64,000 bases of DNA from the NCBI RefSeq assembly GCF_026239555.1, contig NZ_JAPIVP010000011.1:62001-126000 (forward strand), in the 5' to 3' direction. The first letter of the stretch is position 1, and each line of letters opens with the position of its first letter. Of the stretch, positions 53,931 through 63,364 are shown in pieces. This DNA comes from Pedobacter sp. PF22-3 (GTDB lineage Bacteria > Bacteroidota > Bacteroidia > Sphingobacteriales > Sphingobacteriaceae). The notes beneath the pieces were generated by a model, which had not been told where the DNA came from, searched no databases, and worked only from the letters and a program-made list of their open reading frames with translations. The position numbers were made by a program, and so were the translations under genes.

Positions 53931-54110
53931 ATGAAAAACAAAAAATTAGAAAAAAAGACTGTTTTTATCTTTAAACGAAACAACATGACTCATTTAACGA
54001 AAGAGCAAATGAGGAGAATTTATGGAGGTGGTACAACAGTGGACGGAGGAGATATATCTACAAATCAAGGTTGCGCAGAACAAAAAACCTTAGTAACAAT
54101 AGGTGATTAA
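53931..54110 (+). CDS. GG-type natural-product precursor peptide between the S41 genes (59 aa)
   Basis: ATG 53931 gives 59 residues: a basic N-terminus (MKNKKLEKKTVFIFKRNN), then MTHLTKEQMRRIYGGG. This 'L-x-x-E-Q-M-x-x-(I/V)-x-GG' wording is the ending of Bacteroidetes natural-product leaders. The core after GGG (34-59) is hydrophilic with one Cys ('NQGCAEQK'), unlike the helical cores of the minus-strand peptides. An internal start at residue 19 is possible. It could be a signal for the kinase downstream; that is inference. Confidence 0.75.
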   Translation: MKNKKLEKKTVFIFKRNNMTHLTKEQMRRIYGGGTTVDGGDISTNQGCAEQKTLVTIGD

Positions 54111-54170
54111 AAGTTTAAATTAACCTCTCAAACTATTAATCTTTATCGATATTAACAAGAATAAAATAAA

Positions 54171-55604
54171 ATGCCCCATTATCTAAAAAACTTTCCTTTA
54201 ATAATTCTTCTGATTATAAGTTTTTCGTCGAATGCACAAAATTGCAATTGTGGAGAGAATTTTAAGTTTATGGTGGAAAAAATCCAGAAAAATTATATTG
54301 GTTATAACGACAAAATTAATTCTTCAAATCAAGAAAAATTCACACGGCTCACAGATAGTCTTCAAAAGGTAGCAAACAATGCGGGGAATTATCAATGCTT
54401 ACCCATTTTTAGAGAATGGATTTCCTATTTTAAAGATAAACATCTTAGTATTACCTATAGTGATTCTAATTTCAGCAAAGATGAAATCAGAAAATATTAT
54501 TCAAATGAAGAAAAAACAGATTGGTTAAAAAGCTCTTTTAATTCTTATCTAACTTCAAATTCTATTGATCAAATCGAGGGTATATGGAATAGTTATACCG
54601 GTATTTATCAGATTGGAATAGTTAGAGATAAAAACAATACCAAAAGCTTTATTGGTTTTATCATTAAAGCCGATGGAGCCAGATGGGTTGAACAACAAAT
54701 CAAATTAAGGATTACGAAAACCGATAATCAATACTTTTTAGATTACTTCAGGGCAAGTGACCACTCAATTACCCCCCTACCTTTTAATAAAACTGGAGAT
54801 ACTTTAACCATGGGCGAAGGAATAAATGCCAAGTGGTATAAAAGCTCAGTTAATATATCACAATTATCAAATAAGGGTACAGATAAAGACCTTCCACCAA
54901 GCTTTAAAGTTTTAGATAATAAAACTTGTTTATTCGAAATGCCTACCTATGCTTCATTAGATTATGTTATGAAGCTTGACAGTTTAATCAAAGAAAACGC
55001 CAGTATTCTACAAAAAAGTGATCATCTGATAATTGATCTTCGTAATAATTTTGGAGGTTCTATATTGGTTTACCGGAAATTGATACCTTATATATATACT
55101 AATCCAATTTTTACAGAAGGTGGCAGTGTACTTGCAACACCAGACAACATACGTGATTATTATTCTGATATCCCGACGAATGTTTCGGACAGCATGAAAA
55201 CAATATTCAATAAAAATCTAAATCTATTAAAAGCTCACGTTGGTGAAATTTATAACCTATACCCTGTTGACACGATTGTTTTATCTAAGAAATTACATTA
55301 TCCAAAGACTGTTTCCATTTTAATTAACCGCAACACAGCCAGCGCTGCTGAACTTTTTCTTTTAGAAGCAAAACAAAGTTCTAAAGTAAAGATTTTTGGA
55401 ACCAATTCTTCAGGCGCTATAGATTATCTTGAAGTTGTACATACAAAAATGCCTTGTAGTTTTTATACAATAGGCTATTCTGCGGTCAGATCTAATCGTT
55501 TACCCCATTATCCTTTAGATAATATTGGGATTAAACCTGACGTAGCAATATCCGCTAATGAAACTGATTGGTTAAAATTTGTCAGAAATTATAAAGAAAA
55601 ATAA
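54171..55604 (+). CDS. S41-family peptidase (second paralogue)
   Basis: A 477-residue paralogue of the 52378 protein, clearly homologous along its length: both begin 'QNCNCG(D/E)NF' after the signal peptide, share 'TDSLQ(Q/K)VAN' and 'FKDKH', and end 'W(I/L)(D/K)FV(K/R).YK'. The nucleophile region is 'NRNTASAAELFLL' and 'LIIDLRNNFGGS' is present. The stop overlaps the kinase start (TAATG), so peptidase and kinase are translationally coupled. That coupling argues for a role in sensing or signal processing. Confidence 0.88.
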   Translation: MPHYLKNFPLIILLIISFSSNAQNCNCGENFKFMVEKIQKNYIGYNDKINSSNQEKFTRLTDSLQKVANNAGNYQCLPIFREWISYFKDKHLSITYSDSNFSKDEIRKYYSNEEKTDWLKSSFNSYLTSNSIDQIEGIWNSYTGIYQIGIVRDKNNTKSFIGFIIKADGARWVEQQIKLRITKTDNQYFLDYFRASDHSITPLPFNKTGDTLTMGEGINAKWYKSSVNISQLSNKGTDKDLPPSFKVLDNKTCLFEMPTYASLDYVMKLDSLIKENASILQKSDHLIIDLRNNFGGSILVYRKLIPYIYTNPIFTEGGSVLATPDNIRDYYSDIPTNVSDSMKTIFNKNLNLLKAHVGEIYNLYPVDTIVLSKKLHYPKTVSILINRNTASAAELFLLEAKQSSKVKIFGTNSSGAIDYLEVVHTKMPCSFYTIGYSAVRSNRLPHYPLDNIGIKPDVAISANETDWLKFVRNYKEK

Positions 55605-56731
55605 TGTCAAAGAAAAAAAATATATTTATATACCATGTTATTTTTTGGCTGGTTTATATGTCGTTAAGCAGTTTAATGGAATTCGCTGGAGATCCCAAAA
55701 ATTACTTTTTCAGCCTCCCAGATTTTATTTTTACGCAATTCCCTAACATATGCACTTTTTATTTGAGTCTTTTGGTATACTCGAAGTATGCTACCCCAGT
55801 TAAAATCCTACCACTTATAGCCGGGCTTATTTTAGTATATGCTTTTTCTTCCTTAAACTGGTATGTAACGGGTTTTCATATCAGACCGCTGATTAGGGCC
55901 AATGGAGGTCCAACACCCCAATTTGTTTTTTGGCGGCATTTAATGGGCACATTTTGGGTTTTTATTAGATATTCGACATTAGCTTTTGGTTATTATTATG
56001 CTAGAGAAGGTATAAAATATCAAAAAAAACTCCGCCTCATCGAAAAAGAAAAACATGAAGCAGAATATGCTTTTCTCCGCGCACAGATTAATCCTCACTT
56101 TTTAAATAATACACTCAATTTCTTTTTTGCAAAGTCTTTACCTTTATCAGAAGAACTGGCCAATGGCATCATGACACTTAGTCAAATCATGCGCTATTCC
56201 CTAGAAATAGATAAAGATGATCGGATGACCTTAATAGATGAAGAAATTGAGCACATTAAAAATGTAATTAAAATTAATCAACTTCGTTTCAACAACAAGT
56301 TACAGATTGATTTTAATGTGAATGGAAACACCGATAGTGTACGGCTGATCCCCTTAATCTTGATTACCATTGTAGAGAATATCTTAAAACATGGCAACTG
56401 TACAGAACACACACACCCTGTTAAAATAACCTTAAGTATTGATCAGATAAACCATAACATCCAGCTCAGCACCTGGAATAAAAAGAAAAACGGACCTAAG
56501 GAACTTTCGAGTGGTATAGGTATGGAAAACATCAAAAAAAGACTTTCCAACCATTATAAAAAAGGAATAATACTAACCATTAACGAAACCGAAACCGATT
56601 ATAGTCTTGAATTAACGATCCCTTACAATAAGGTTATGGATCATCAGGAAAAACCAAAATCGACGGATAATTTAGACTTTTTACAACATTTCCAACTACC
56701 AAAAATTAATCCCCAACCTTATACCTCATGA
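55604..56731 (+). CDS. LytS/YehU-type sensor histidine kinase
   Basis: A 375-residue kinase with four membrane helices (about 9-25, 43-60, 68-88 and 112-132) and no separate sensor domain, as in AgrC/LytS-like receptors. The His_kinase domain has the phospho-acceptor H165 in 'AQINPHFLNNTLNF', and an HATPase region with 'LIPLILITIVENILKHG' and 'SSGIGMENIKKRL'. The stop overlaps the regulator start by 4 bp. The membrane-embedded input fits detection of a peptide or membrane signal. Confidence 0.93.
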   Translation: MSKKKNIFIYHVIFWLVYMSLSSLMEFAGDPKNYFFSLPDFIFTQFPNICTFYLSLLVYSKYATPVKILPLIAGLILVYAFSSLNWYVTGFHIRPLIRANGGPTPQFVFWRHLMGTFWVFIRYSTLAFGYYYAREGIKYQKKLRLIEKEKHEAEYAFLRAQINPHFLNNTLNFFFAKSLPLSEELANGIMTLSQIMRYSLEIDKDDRMTLIDEEIEHIKNVIKINQLRFNNKLQIDFNVNGNTDSVRLIPLILITIVENILKHGNCTEHTHPVKITLSIDQINHNIQLSTWNKKKNGPKELSSGIGMENIKKRLSNHYKKGIILTINETETDYSLELTIPYNKVMDHQEKPKSTDNLDFLQHFQLPKINPQPYTS

Positions 56732-57453
56732 TTAACTGCATTATTGTTGATGACGAAGAGCATGCCATTGAAGTAATACAACATTATCTAAAATCAGTTA
56801 CGGCTATACAGATTGCAGCAACATTTATCAATCCGATTGATGCATTAAGCTTTTTAAACAGCAACCCGGCCGATCTCATTTTTTTAGATATCCACATGCC
56901 CGAAATATCAGGTATCGAATTTATTCAAACCATGAAAAACAGGGATGTGCAGGTGATCCTTACTACTGCATATAAGGAATTTGCGACCGAGGGCTTCGAT
57001 CTAGATGTAGTTGATTATTTAGTTAAACCTATCCCACTGCCCCGTTTTTTACAAGCCATAAACAAGGCTCAAAAGATAATCAACGCTAAAAAAGCCAATA
57101 TTCCGGCTAACCAGCAGCATGATGATTATTTTATGGTTAAAACAGAGGCCAAAGGTAAGATGCTTAAGATTAATATTGCTGAAATAGATTTTGTTGAAGG
57201 CATGAAAAATTACATTGCCTTTCATCATAATGGGATTAGAACACTTGCGCTGCTTACCATGAAAGATGTGGAAGAAAGGCTGCCCAAAGCCAAATTCATC
57301 AGGGTACAAAAGTCTTTTATAGTGGCACTTGATAAAATCACTTCTATAGATGGAAACCGCATTATCCTAAAGGGTGTTTCAGCAGAAATACTGATAGGAG
57401 AAACTTACCGAAAAGATTTCCTTGATATGATGAAACAGAAACTGCTGCTTTAA
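56728..57453 (+). CDS. LytTR-family response regulator
   Basis: A 241-residue regulator. The receiver has the acidic pocket 'IIVDDEEHA' (5-13), the phospho-acceptor D54 in 'LIFLDIHMPE' and 'LVKPIPLPRF' (about 98-107). The C-terminal LytTR DNA-binding domain (about 132-238) contains 'DIDFVEGMKNYIAFHH'-like wording ('EIDFVEGMKNYIAFHH') and 'FIRVQKSFIVALDKI'. Its targets may include the peptide modules; LytTR direct repeats were not confidently seen upstream of them. Confidence 0.94.
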   Translation: MINCIIVDDEEHAIEVIQHYLKSVTAIQIAATFINPIDALSFLNSNPADLIFLDIHMPEISGIEFIQTMKNRDVQVILTTAYKEFATEGFDLDVVDYLVKPIPLPRFLQAINKAQKIINAKKANIPANQQHDDYFMVKTEAKGKMLKINIAEIDFVEGMKNYIAFHHNGIRTLALLTMKDVEERLPKAKFIRVQKSFIVALDKITSIDGNRIILKGVSAEILIGETYRKDFLDMMKQKLLL

Positions 57454-57637
57454 ATCAGCAACAGAACACACATTAATGCATCATCTAAATAGCCAAATTT
57501 TAACCATAACAAGCCTACAATTAACTTGTATTATCATTCCCTTACGCAGTAGCAAGTTTACGCTGTTTTCTTTACAGAATAATGGAATGGCCTACCCCAA
57601 AAAGCATTATCTTTGTGCAAATCATAAAAAATAAAAC

Positions 57638-59272
57638 ATGCTTAAAGGATTTTTTAACGTACCCACTCCGGTAAACGAACCTATATTAAATTATGGCCCT
57701 GGCAGTAAAGAACGTGCGCTTTTGAAAGAAGCACTTGCAGAAGCCCGCTCACACCAACAAGACATTCCGATGTACATTGGTGGCAAGCAAGTTCATACCA
57801 ACAAAAAAGGGAAAGTTGTTCCACCACACGATCACCAACATATTTTGGCACAATTTAGCATTGGCGATAAAACCCATATTACACAGGCTATTGATGCTGC
57901 TTTAGCAGCAAAAGAAGATTGGGAAAACCTGGCCTGGGAACACCGTGCGGCTATTTTCTTAAAAGCTGCCGACCTGATTGCAGGTAAATACCGTTATAAA
58001 TTAAATGCTGCAACCATGCTGGGGCAAAGCAAAAATGCCTATCAGGCTGAAATTGATGCCGCATGTGAGCTGATTGATTTCTTACGTTTTAACGTAAGCT
58101 ACATGGTAGATATTTACAAACAACAACCTCCTGTTTCTCCACGTGGAAGCTGGAACCGTGTTGAACAACGCCCATTAGAAGGTTTTGTTTTTGCGCTTAC
58201 GCCATTCAACTTTACGGCAATTGCTGCAAATTTACCAGCATCTGCTGCAATGATGGGTAATGTTGTGGTTTGGAAACCTGCTGATACACAAGTTTACGCC
58301 GCAAACCTTTTAATGGAAATTTTCCGTGAAGCAGGTGTACCTGATGGCGTAATTAATTTGGTTTATGCTGATGGTCCTGAAACAGGAGAAGTGGTTTTTA
58401 ATCACCCTGATTTTGCAGGTATCCACTTTACAGGCTCCACAAAAGTTTTTCAGGAAATCTGGAAAACCATTGGAACAAACATTCATAAATACAAATCGTA
58501 CCCGCGTATTGTTGGCGAAACCGGTGGTAAAGATTTTATCCTGGTTCACCCATCTGCACAAACAAAAGCAGCCAGTACAGCAATTGTTCGTGGTGCTTTC
58601 GAATACCAGGGACAAAAATGTTCGGCGGCTAGTCGCGTTTACATAGCAGAGAGCCTTTGGCCAGAAATTAAAGAACAGATGTTAACTGATCTTGCCAGTT
58701 TTAAAATGGGCGGAACAGAAGATTTTAGCAATTTTATTAATGCCGTTATCGATGAGCGTTCTTTTGATAAATTAGCAAAATATATCGATCAGGCGAAACA
58801 AGATCAGGGTGTAGAAATTATCGCTGGTGGTAACTACGATAAGAGTAAGGGTTATTTCATCGAACCAACGATATTGGTGGTTGATGATCCGAAATATACA
58901 ACCATGTGCGAAGAATTGTTCGGCCCTGTTTTATCTGTTTATGTTTACGCAGATCAGGATTTCGACCAGATTTTAGAAGTAATTGATACCACATCTCCTT
59001 ATGCGTTAACAGGTGCTTTAATTGCACAAGACAGATACGCCATTGAGAAAGCAAGCCATGCGCTACGTAATTCAGCGGGTAACTTCTATATCAACGATAA
59101 ATGTACTGGTGCTGTTGTAGGTCAACAACCATTTGGTGGCGCCAGAGGCTCGGGTACAAATGATAAAGCAGGTTCAATGATCAATTTATTACGTTGGGTT
59201 TCTCCACGTACCATTAAAGAAGTTTTCGAATCGCCAACGGATTACCGTTATCCGTTCCTGGCAGAAGATTAA
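57638..59272 (+). CDS. pruA: L-glutamate gamma-semialdehyde (1-pyrroline-5-carboxylate) dehydrogenase
   Basis: Oxidises glutamate-semialdehyde to glutamate with NAD+ in proline and arginine breakdown. The 544-residue aldehyde dehydrogenase is of the mitochondrial P5CDH type. 'LTPFNFTAIAANLPASAAMM' near residues 187-206, 'FTGSTKVFQEIW' near 267, the catalytic Glu in 'GETGGKDF' near 293, the nucleophile Cys in 'YQGQKCSAASRVY' near 328, and 'QQPFGGARGSGTNDKAG' near the C-terminus are all present. It is a single gene ended by a hairpin. Confidence 0.95.
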   Translation: MLKGFFNVPTPVNEPILNYGPGSKERALLKEALAEARSHQQDIPMYIGGKQVHTNKKGKVVPPHDHQHILAQFSIGDKTHITQAIDAALAAKEDWENLAWEHRAAIFLKAADLIAGKYRYKLNAATMLGQSKNAYQAEIDAACELIDFLRFNVSYMVDIYKQQPPVSPRGSWNRVEQRPLEGFVFALTPFNFTAIAANLPASAAMMGNVVVWKPADTQVYAANLLMEIFREAGVPDGVINLVYADGPETGEVVFNHPDFAGIHFTGSTKVFQEIWKTIGTNIHKYKSYPRIVGETGGKDFILVHPSAQTKAASTAIVRGAFEYQGQKCSAASRVYIAESLWPEIKEQMLTDLASFKMGGTEDFSNFINAVIDERSFDKLAKYIDQAKQDQGVEIIAGGNYDKSKGYFIEPTILVVDDPKYTTMCEELFGPVLSVYVYADQDFDQILEVIDTTSPYALTGALIAQDRYAIEKASHALRNSAGNFYINDKCTGAVVGQQPFGGARGSGTNDKAGSMINLLRWVSPRTIKEVFESPTDYRYPFLAED

Positions 59273-59296
59273 TACAGTAATAAACTATATATCGAA

Positions 59297-59330
59297 ACCT
59301 CCGGAAAATGCTCCGGGGGTTTTGTTTTTT
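59297..59330 (+). terminator. Intrinsic terminator after pruA
   Basis: AAACCTCCGGA and TCCGGGGGTTTT pair (with one wobble) around a short loop and run into T-rich sequence. Confidence 0.8.
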
Positions 59331-59401
59331 AAAAAGGGTTTTTGAGAAGCAAAAATATCTACCAAAAGCAATAGGGCTGAGCCAGAAAATATACCACAAA
59401 A

Positions 59402-59432
59402 ATAAAAGCCCGGAATAAATCCCAGGCTTTTC
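59402..59432 (-). terminator. Intrinsic terminator after the carbonic anhydrase gene
   Basis: AAAAGCC-C-GG and CC-A-GGCTTTT pair with one mismatch; on the minus strand it is followed by TTATTTTTG and lies 36 bp past the gene stop. Confidence 0.65.
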
Positions 59433-59467
59433 CTAACAACTAAAAAAATGGCTTAATAATGGTGTAT

Positions 59468-60124
59468 TTATCCCACCTGGAAAGCAGGAGCAACATCATC
59501 ACCACAGGTACAGGTTACATTCAGGTCTTTAATAATTCCTGTTTTTAAACTATAAACCCACGCATGTACGGCCAGTTCCTGACCATTTGCCCAGGCACTC
59601 TGTACAATTGATGTATTGGTTACATTGGCAGCCCCCTCAATGGCATTTAATTCCACTAAACGGTCAAATCGCTGATCAGGATCTTCGATTGTGGCCATTT
59701 CACGTTCGTGCGTACGATATACATCGCGGATATTTCTCAACCAGTTATCAATAATTCCAACCTGTTTATTGCCAAGTGCAGCTTTTACACCACCGCAGCC
59801 GTAATGGCCACAAACGATAACGTGTTTAACTTTTAATACATTAATAGAATAATCCAGTACTGAAAGTAAATTCATATCCGTATGCACAACCACATTGGCA
59901 ATATTTCTATGTACAAAAATATCACCCGGTTTGGTATTTGTAATCTGGTTTGCAGGCACGCGGCTATCAGAGCAGCCGATCCATAATACTGGCGGACTTT
60001 GACCTGCCGACAATTTATCGAAAAATTCGGGATCGCTATTAATCGTATCTTTAACCCAGTCTTTATTGCCTTGTAACAAGGTATCGTATGTAATATCTTT
60101 CGTTTCTATTGTTTTTGCGCACAT
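59468..60124 (-). CDS. can: Beta-class carbonic anhydrase
   Basis: Interconverts CO2 and bicarbonate. The 218-residue protein has zinc ligands C51 and D53 in 'IGCSDSRVPA' with the Asp-Arg dyad (D53-R55), and H107 and C110 in 'CGHYGCGG'. This is the standard beta-class pattern. The gene lies 2 bp after the SulP transporter gene, so the two are co-transcribed. The pairing suggests the transporter handles bicarbonate. Confidence 0.96.
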   Translation of the reverse strand: MCAKTIETKDITYDTLLQGNKDWVKDTINSDPEFFDKLSAGQSPPVLWIGCSDSRVPANQITNTKPGDIFVHRNIANVVVHTDMNLLSVLDYSINVLKVKHVIVCGHYGCGGVKAALGNKQVGIIDNWLRNIRDVYRTHEREMATIEDPDQRFDRLVELNAIEGAANVTNTSIVQSAWANGQELAVHAWVYSLKTGIIKDLNVTCTCGDDVAPAFQVG

Positions 60125-60126
60125 AA

Positions 60127-61734
60127 TTATAATTTATTAATTTCTTCTTCTACTTTAATATTTAATTTTGGTACTGTATAATGTTTTTGGATGTTCTCCA
60201 GGGTTACGATAATGCCTTTAGTATAAGCATTATGTTTATAATTGTAAATGGTTTCCAATACATCAGGGTCGATGTAGCGGGCATTCGAGCCATCAATAAT
60301 TACATTTGTTTCTTTTGGGATATTCGTTAAAACTACCTGTATCGCTGCTTTATTTAAAAAAGAAACTTCTTCTGCTAGTTTAATCCTGATATTCTTTTTG
60401 TCGCCTTCGTTCGTAATCCGGTAAAAGAAAGGGTTACGCATATTGGTTCGCAATAGATAAAAAACCGAAACCAACATACCAACGGCCACACCTTTTAACA
60501 GATCGGTAAACAATACCGCCAATACGGTTACCACAAATGGTACAAACTGATCCCAGCCTTTGTGGTACATATGTTTAAAAAGACTGATCCGGGTTAGTTT
60601 ATATCCGGTTACCAAAAGAATTGCAGCCAAACAAGATAACGGAATCATGTTGATAAGTCCTGGAATAAACAATAGCGACAATAACAACCAAATGCCATGA
60701 AAAATAGCCGACATTTTAGTTCTGCCACCGGCGTTTACATTTGCCGAACTCCGCACAATTACCGATGTCATAGGTAAACCACCAACCATACCGCTGGTAA
60801 TATTGCCTATTCCTTGCGCAATCAGCTCCCTGTTTGTTGGTGTTATGCGCTTAATCGGATCGATTTTATCCACAGCTTCGATACTGAGCAAAGTTTCTAA
60901 ACTTGCTACCACACCAATGGTTATGGCTACGATGTACACATTTTTATTGGCCAGCTGGGAAAAATCGGGCATCGTAAATAGTCCCAAAAATTCGCCAAAG
61001 CCATTTACTACCGGTATTTTCACCATTTGATCGGCACGTAGGGGATAATTTGTTCCGGCAAAAACCAGGGTTCCAAGAACGCCTAATGTAACCACCAACA
61101 ATGGAGCAGGTACAACCGCCAACTTTGGAAACTTAGGCCATAAAACCAGAATAGCTATTGATAACAAACTGATAACCACCGCAGCCAGGCTAAAATGGCT
61201 TATCGCTGCAGTAATTGCAGAAAAAGTATTTTCATGATCCTGTTGGAAGAAACCCTCATCGCCGGTAAAATCAGTATCAACGCCCAACGCATGCGGCAAT
61301 TGTTTTAAGATTAAAATCAGTCCGATAGCGGCAAGCATCCCTTCAATTACACTCGAAGGAAAGTAATTACCAATCGTTCCGGCTTTAACCAGTCCTAAGA
61401 TCATCTGGAATACCCCTGCCAATACAACAGCAAGTAAAAATGTAGGATAACTCCCCAATGAGGTTATTGCACCTAAAACAATAACGGTTAAACCTGCTGC
61501 CGGGCCACTAACACTTAATTGCGAGCCACTAAAAGAGGCTACCACAATTCCCCCTATAATCCCGGTGATTAAACCTGAAAATAATGGCGCTCCAGAAGCC
61601 AGGGCAATACCCAAACACAGTGGTAAGGCCACTAAGAACACTACAATACTTGAAGGTAAATCTTTCCTTAGATTCTTTTTAAGAAAATATTTTTTCACAT
61701 CCGAACCTGAAAAGGCCGGGTTAAACTTTTGCAT
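60127..61734 (-). CDS. SulP-family anion transporter with STAS domain, probably bicarbonate
   Basis: A 535-residue inner-membrane transporter. The N-terminal ~400 residues hold 10 or more helices, with the SulP signature region 'LPLCLGIALASGAPLFSG' near 37-54 and 'GGLPMTSVIVRSSANVNAGG' near 319-338. The C-terminal part (about 445-535, 'VVLTNIPKETNVIIDGSNAR' then 'DPDVLETIYNYK') is a STAS domain. Coupling with carbonic anhydrase is the arrangement of BicA-like bicarbonate transporters, but sulfate cannot be ruled out. Confidence 0.93.
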   Translation of the reverse strand: MQKFNPAFSGSDVKKYFLKKNLRKDLPSSIVVFLVALPLCLGIALASGAPLFSGLITGIIGGIVVASFSGSQLSVSGPAAGLTVIVLGAITSLGSYPTFLLAVVLAGVFQMILGLVKAGTIGNYFPSSVIEGMLAAIGLILILKQLPHALGVDTDFTGDEGFFQQDHENTFSAITAAISHFSLAAVVISLLSIAILVLWPKFPKLAVVPAPLLVVTLGVLGTLVFAGTNYPLRADQMVKIPVVNGFGEFLGLFTMPDFSQLANKNVYIVAITIGVVASLETLLSIEAVDKIDPIKRITPTNRELIAQGIGNITSGMVGGLPMTSVIVRSSANVNAGGRTKMSAIFHGIWLLLSLLFIPGLINMIPLSCLAAILLVTGYKLTRISLFKHMYHKGWDQFVPFVVTVLAVLFTDLLKGVAVGMLVSVFYLLRTNMRNPFFYRITNEGDKKNIRIKLAEEVSFLNKAAIQVVLTNIPKETNVIIDGSNARYIDPDVLETIYNYKHNAYTKGIIVTLENIQKHYTVPKLNIKVEEEINKL

Positions 61735-61884
61735 AACGATATAATTATCTAGTAAATTTTAACGAATAAAATCGTAGGGGTTTTAACAAAACACACACAA
61801 GGTATCAGCGTTTTGCATTAATTTAAACATAGCAATAACGCTCAATAACATTAAGCAGGTAATTTTTACCCCAAATAATAAATA

Positions 61885-62229
61885 CTAGATAAAGTTAGGC
61901 GGAGGTGTTGGAACCGTAGGATGATATGGATCTACATATCTTTTAAAATGTTCTATAAAACTGCTCTTCAAAAAGAAATGGCTGGAAGAGAACTCATAAG
62001 AAAGGATAGGATGATTAAGCTCGATGAGTTTGAAATCAGTAAATTTTGCAGTGTCTTTGGCGGAATCTTTTCCGCCTTCATGCTCTAACTCGATTTGCAT
62101 GATTACTGCATTCATAATTTCCTTGTCAATACTTGTAAAAAACACAGGTGCCCCGGAAATACCCATCTTCGCCATGAAGATGACCATAAAAGTGGCAACG
62201 ATTAAATACTTGTATTTCCTTAAAAACAT
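61885..62229 (-). CDS. Hypothetical exported or membrane-anchored protein (114 aa)
   Basis: An N-terminal hydrophobic segment (YLIVATFMVIFMAKMGISG, about 8-26) could be a signal or anchor. The body has no cysteine, an acidic/lysine stretch 'EHEGGKDSAKDTAKF' and a Pro-rich end 'HPTVPTPPPNFI'. No family recognised. It stands alone upstream of sulP on the same strand with a 150-bp gap. Typical composition for a genuine gene, so kept with moderate confidence. Confidence 0.6.
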   Translation of the reverse strand: MFLRKYKYLIVATFMVIFMAKMGISGAPVFFTSIDKEIMNAVIMQIELEHEGGKDSAKDTAKFTDFKLIELNHPILSYEFSSSHFFLKSSFIEHFKRYVDPYHPTVPTPPPNFI

Positions 62230-62407
62230 TTAAAATTCTAATGCTGTTTTAATTCTAATCACCACAAAAATAAACGGATTATTGGTTTTTCAATACTTTA
62301 AGCTGTAAAAAAAATGTAATTTAAGTAAAATGCAGGTATCCTTAAGGCAAAAACAAGGTTCTTTATCAATTGTGGAAAACAGTGGGTTCTATTATTATCG
62401 GTCGGTT

Positions 62408-63260
62408 CAGCCCCGCCATCCGCTAAATCTTTTTGGCAAAATTAGCTGTAAATTAAAAATCAATCGAAGCCAAAAAGGATACCGCTCCTGTCAGGTTTAA
62501 CTAACAGAGGTTTGTTATCCAAGCACCGACCCGAGTTAAATAAACCTGGTTGAACGGACGCCAATTTCCTTCAAATTGGCTGGAGGGAAAGCGGGACTGA
62601 AAATACCAAAAGCGCTGAACCAACGATTTCCCAATTACTAATGTTTTTCTTTTTTTGGAAATGAAAGGGCAGCATTTCATAGGTACTGTAGCCCTGCCAT
62701 CTGCTAAATCTTTTTGACAAAATTAGCTGTAAATTCAAAATCAATAGAAGCCAAAAAGAATACCCCTCCTGTCAGGTTTAACTAACAGAGGTTTTTTTCC
62801 TGGCACCAACCCGAGTTAAATAAACCTGATTGAACGGACGCCAATTTCCTTCAAATTGGCTGGAGGGAAAGCGGGACTGAAAATGCCAAAAGCGCTGAAC
62901 CAACGATTTCCCAATTATTAATGTTTTTCTTTTTTGGAAATGAAAGGCAGCATTTCAAAGGTACTGTAGCCCCGCCATCCGCTAAATCTTTTTGGCAAAA
63001 TTAGCTGTAAATTCAAAATCAATCGAAGCCAAAAAGGATACCGCTCCTGCCAGGTTTAACTAACAGAGGTTTGTTTTCCAAGCACCAGCCTGGGTAAAAT
63101 AAACCCGATTGTCGGGAAGAGCTTCCGATCCTTCATCGGAACTCGGACCAAAAGCGGGATTGAAAATGCCAAAAGCGCTGAACCAACCATTTCCCAATTA
63201 TTAATGTTTTTATTTTTAGGAAATTAAAGGGAGTATTTAATAGGTAGGTTAGCCCGGCTA
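62408..63260 (+). repeat. Tandem array of three ~280-bp structured non-coding repeats
   Basis: Copies start at 62408, 62689 and 62967 (281, 278 and 283 bp) with a partial beginning at 63250. Each has GCTAAATCTTTTTGGC (or a close variant) pairing with GCCAAAAAGGATACCGC about 35 bases later, then CAGGTTTAACTAACAGAGG. In copies 1-2 a further hairpin GCCAATTT-CCTTC-AAATTGGC follows (62560-62580; 62840-62860). Copy 3 replaces it by TTCCGAT-CCTTC-ATCGGAA (63123-63141), keeping loop and pairing. The array fills the 62230-63364 gap; no gene is seen there. Confidence 0.92.
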
Positions 63261-63364
63261 TCTGCCCTACAAAAAATCGCATGTTGTGCTGGAATAAAAT
63301 AACACCCCGCCCCCCTTGCATTACCGCTTCTAATTTTTAATTTTAAAATCTCATAGCCTCAGCA

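Noticed and set aside
62408..63260. Possible retron or diversity-generating non-coding RNA
   Set aside because: No reverse transcriptase is encoded in the window and no template/variable repeat pair is seen.
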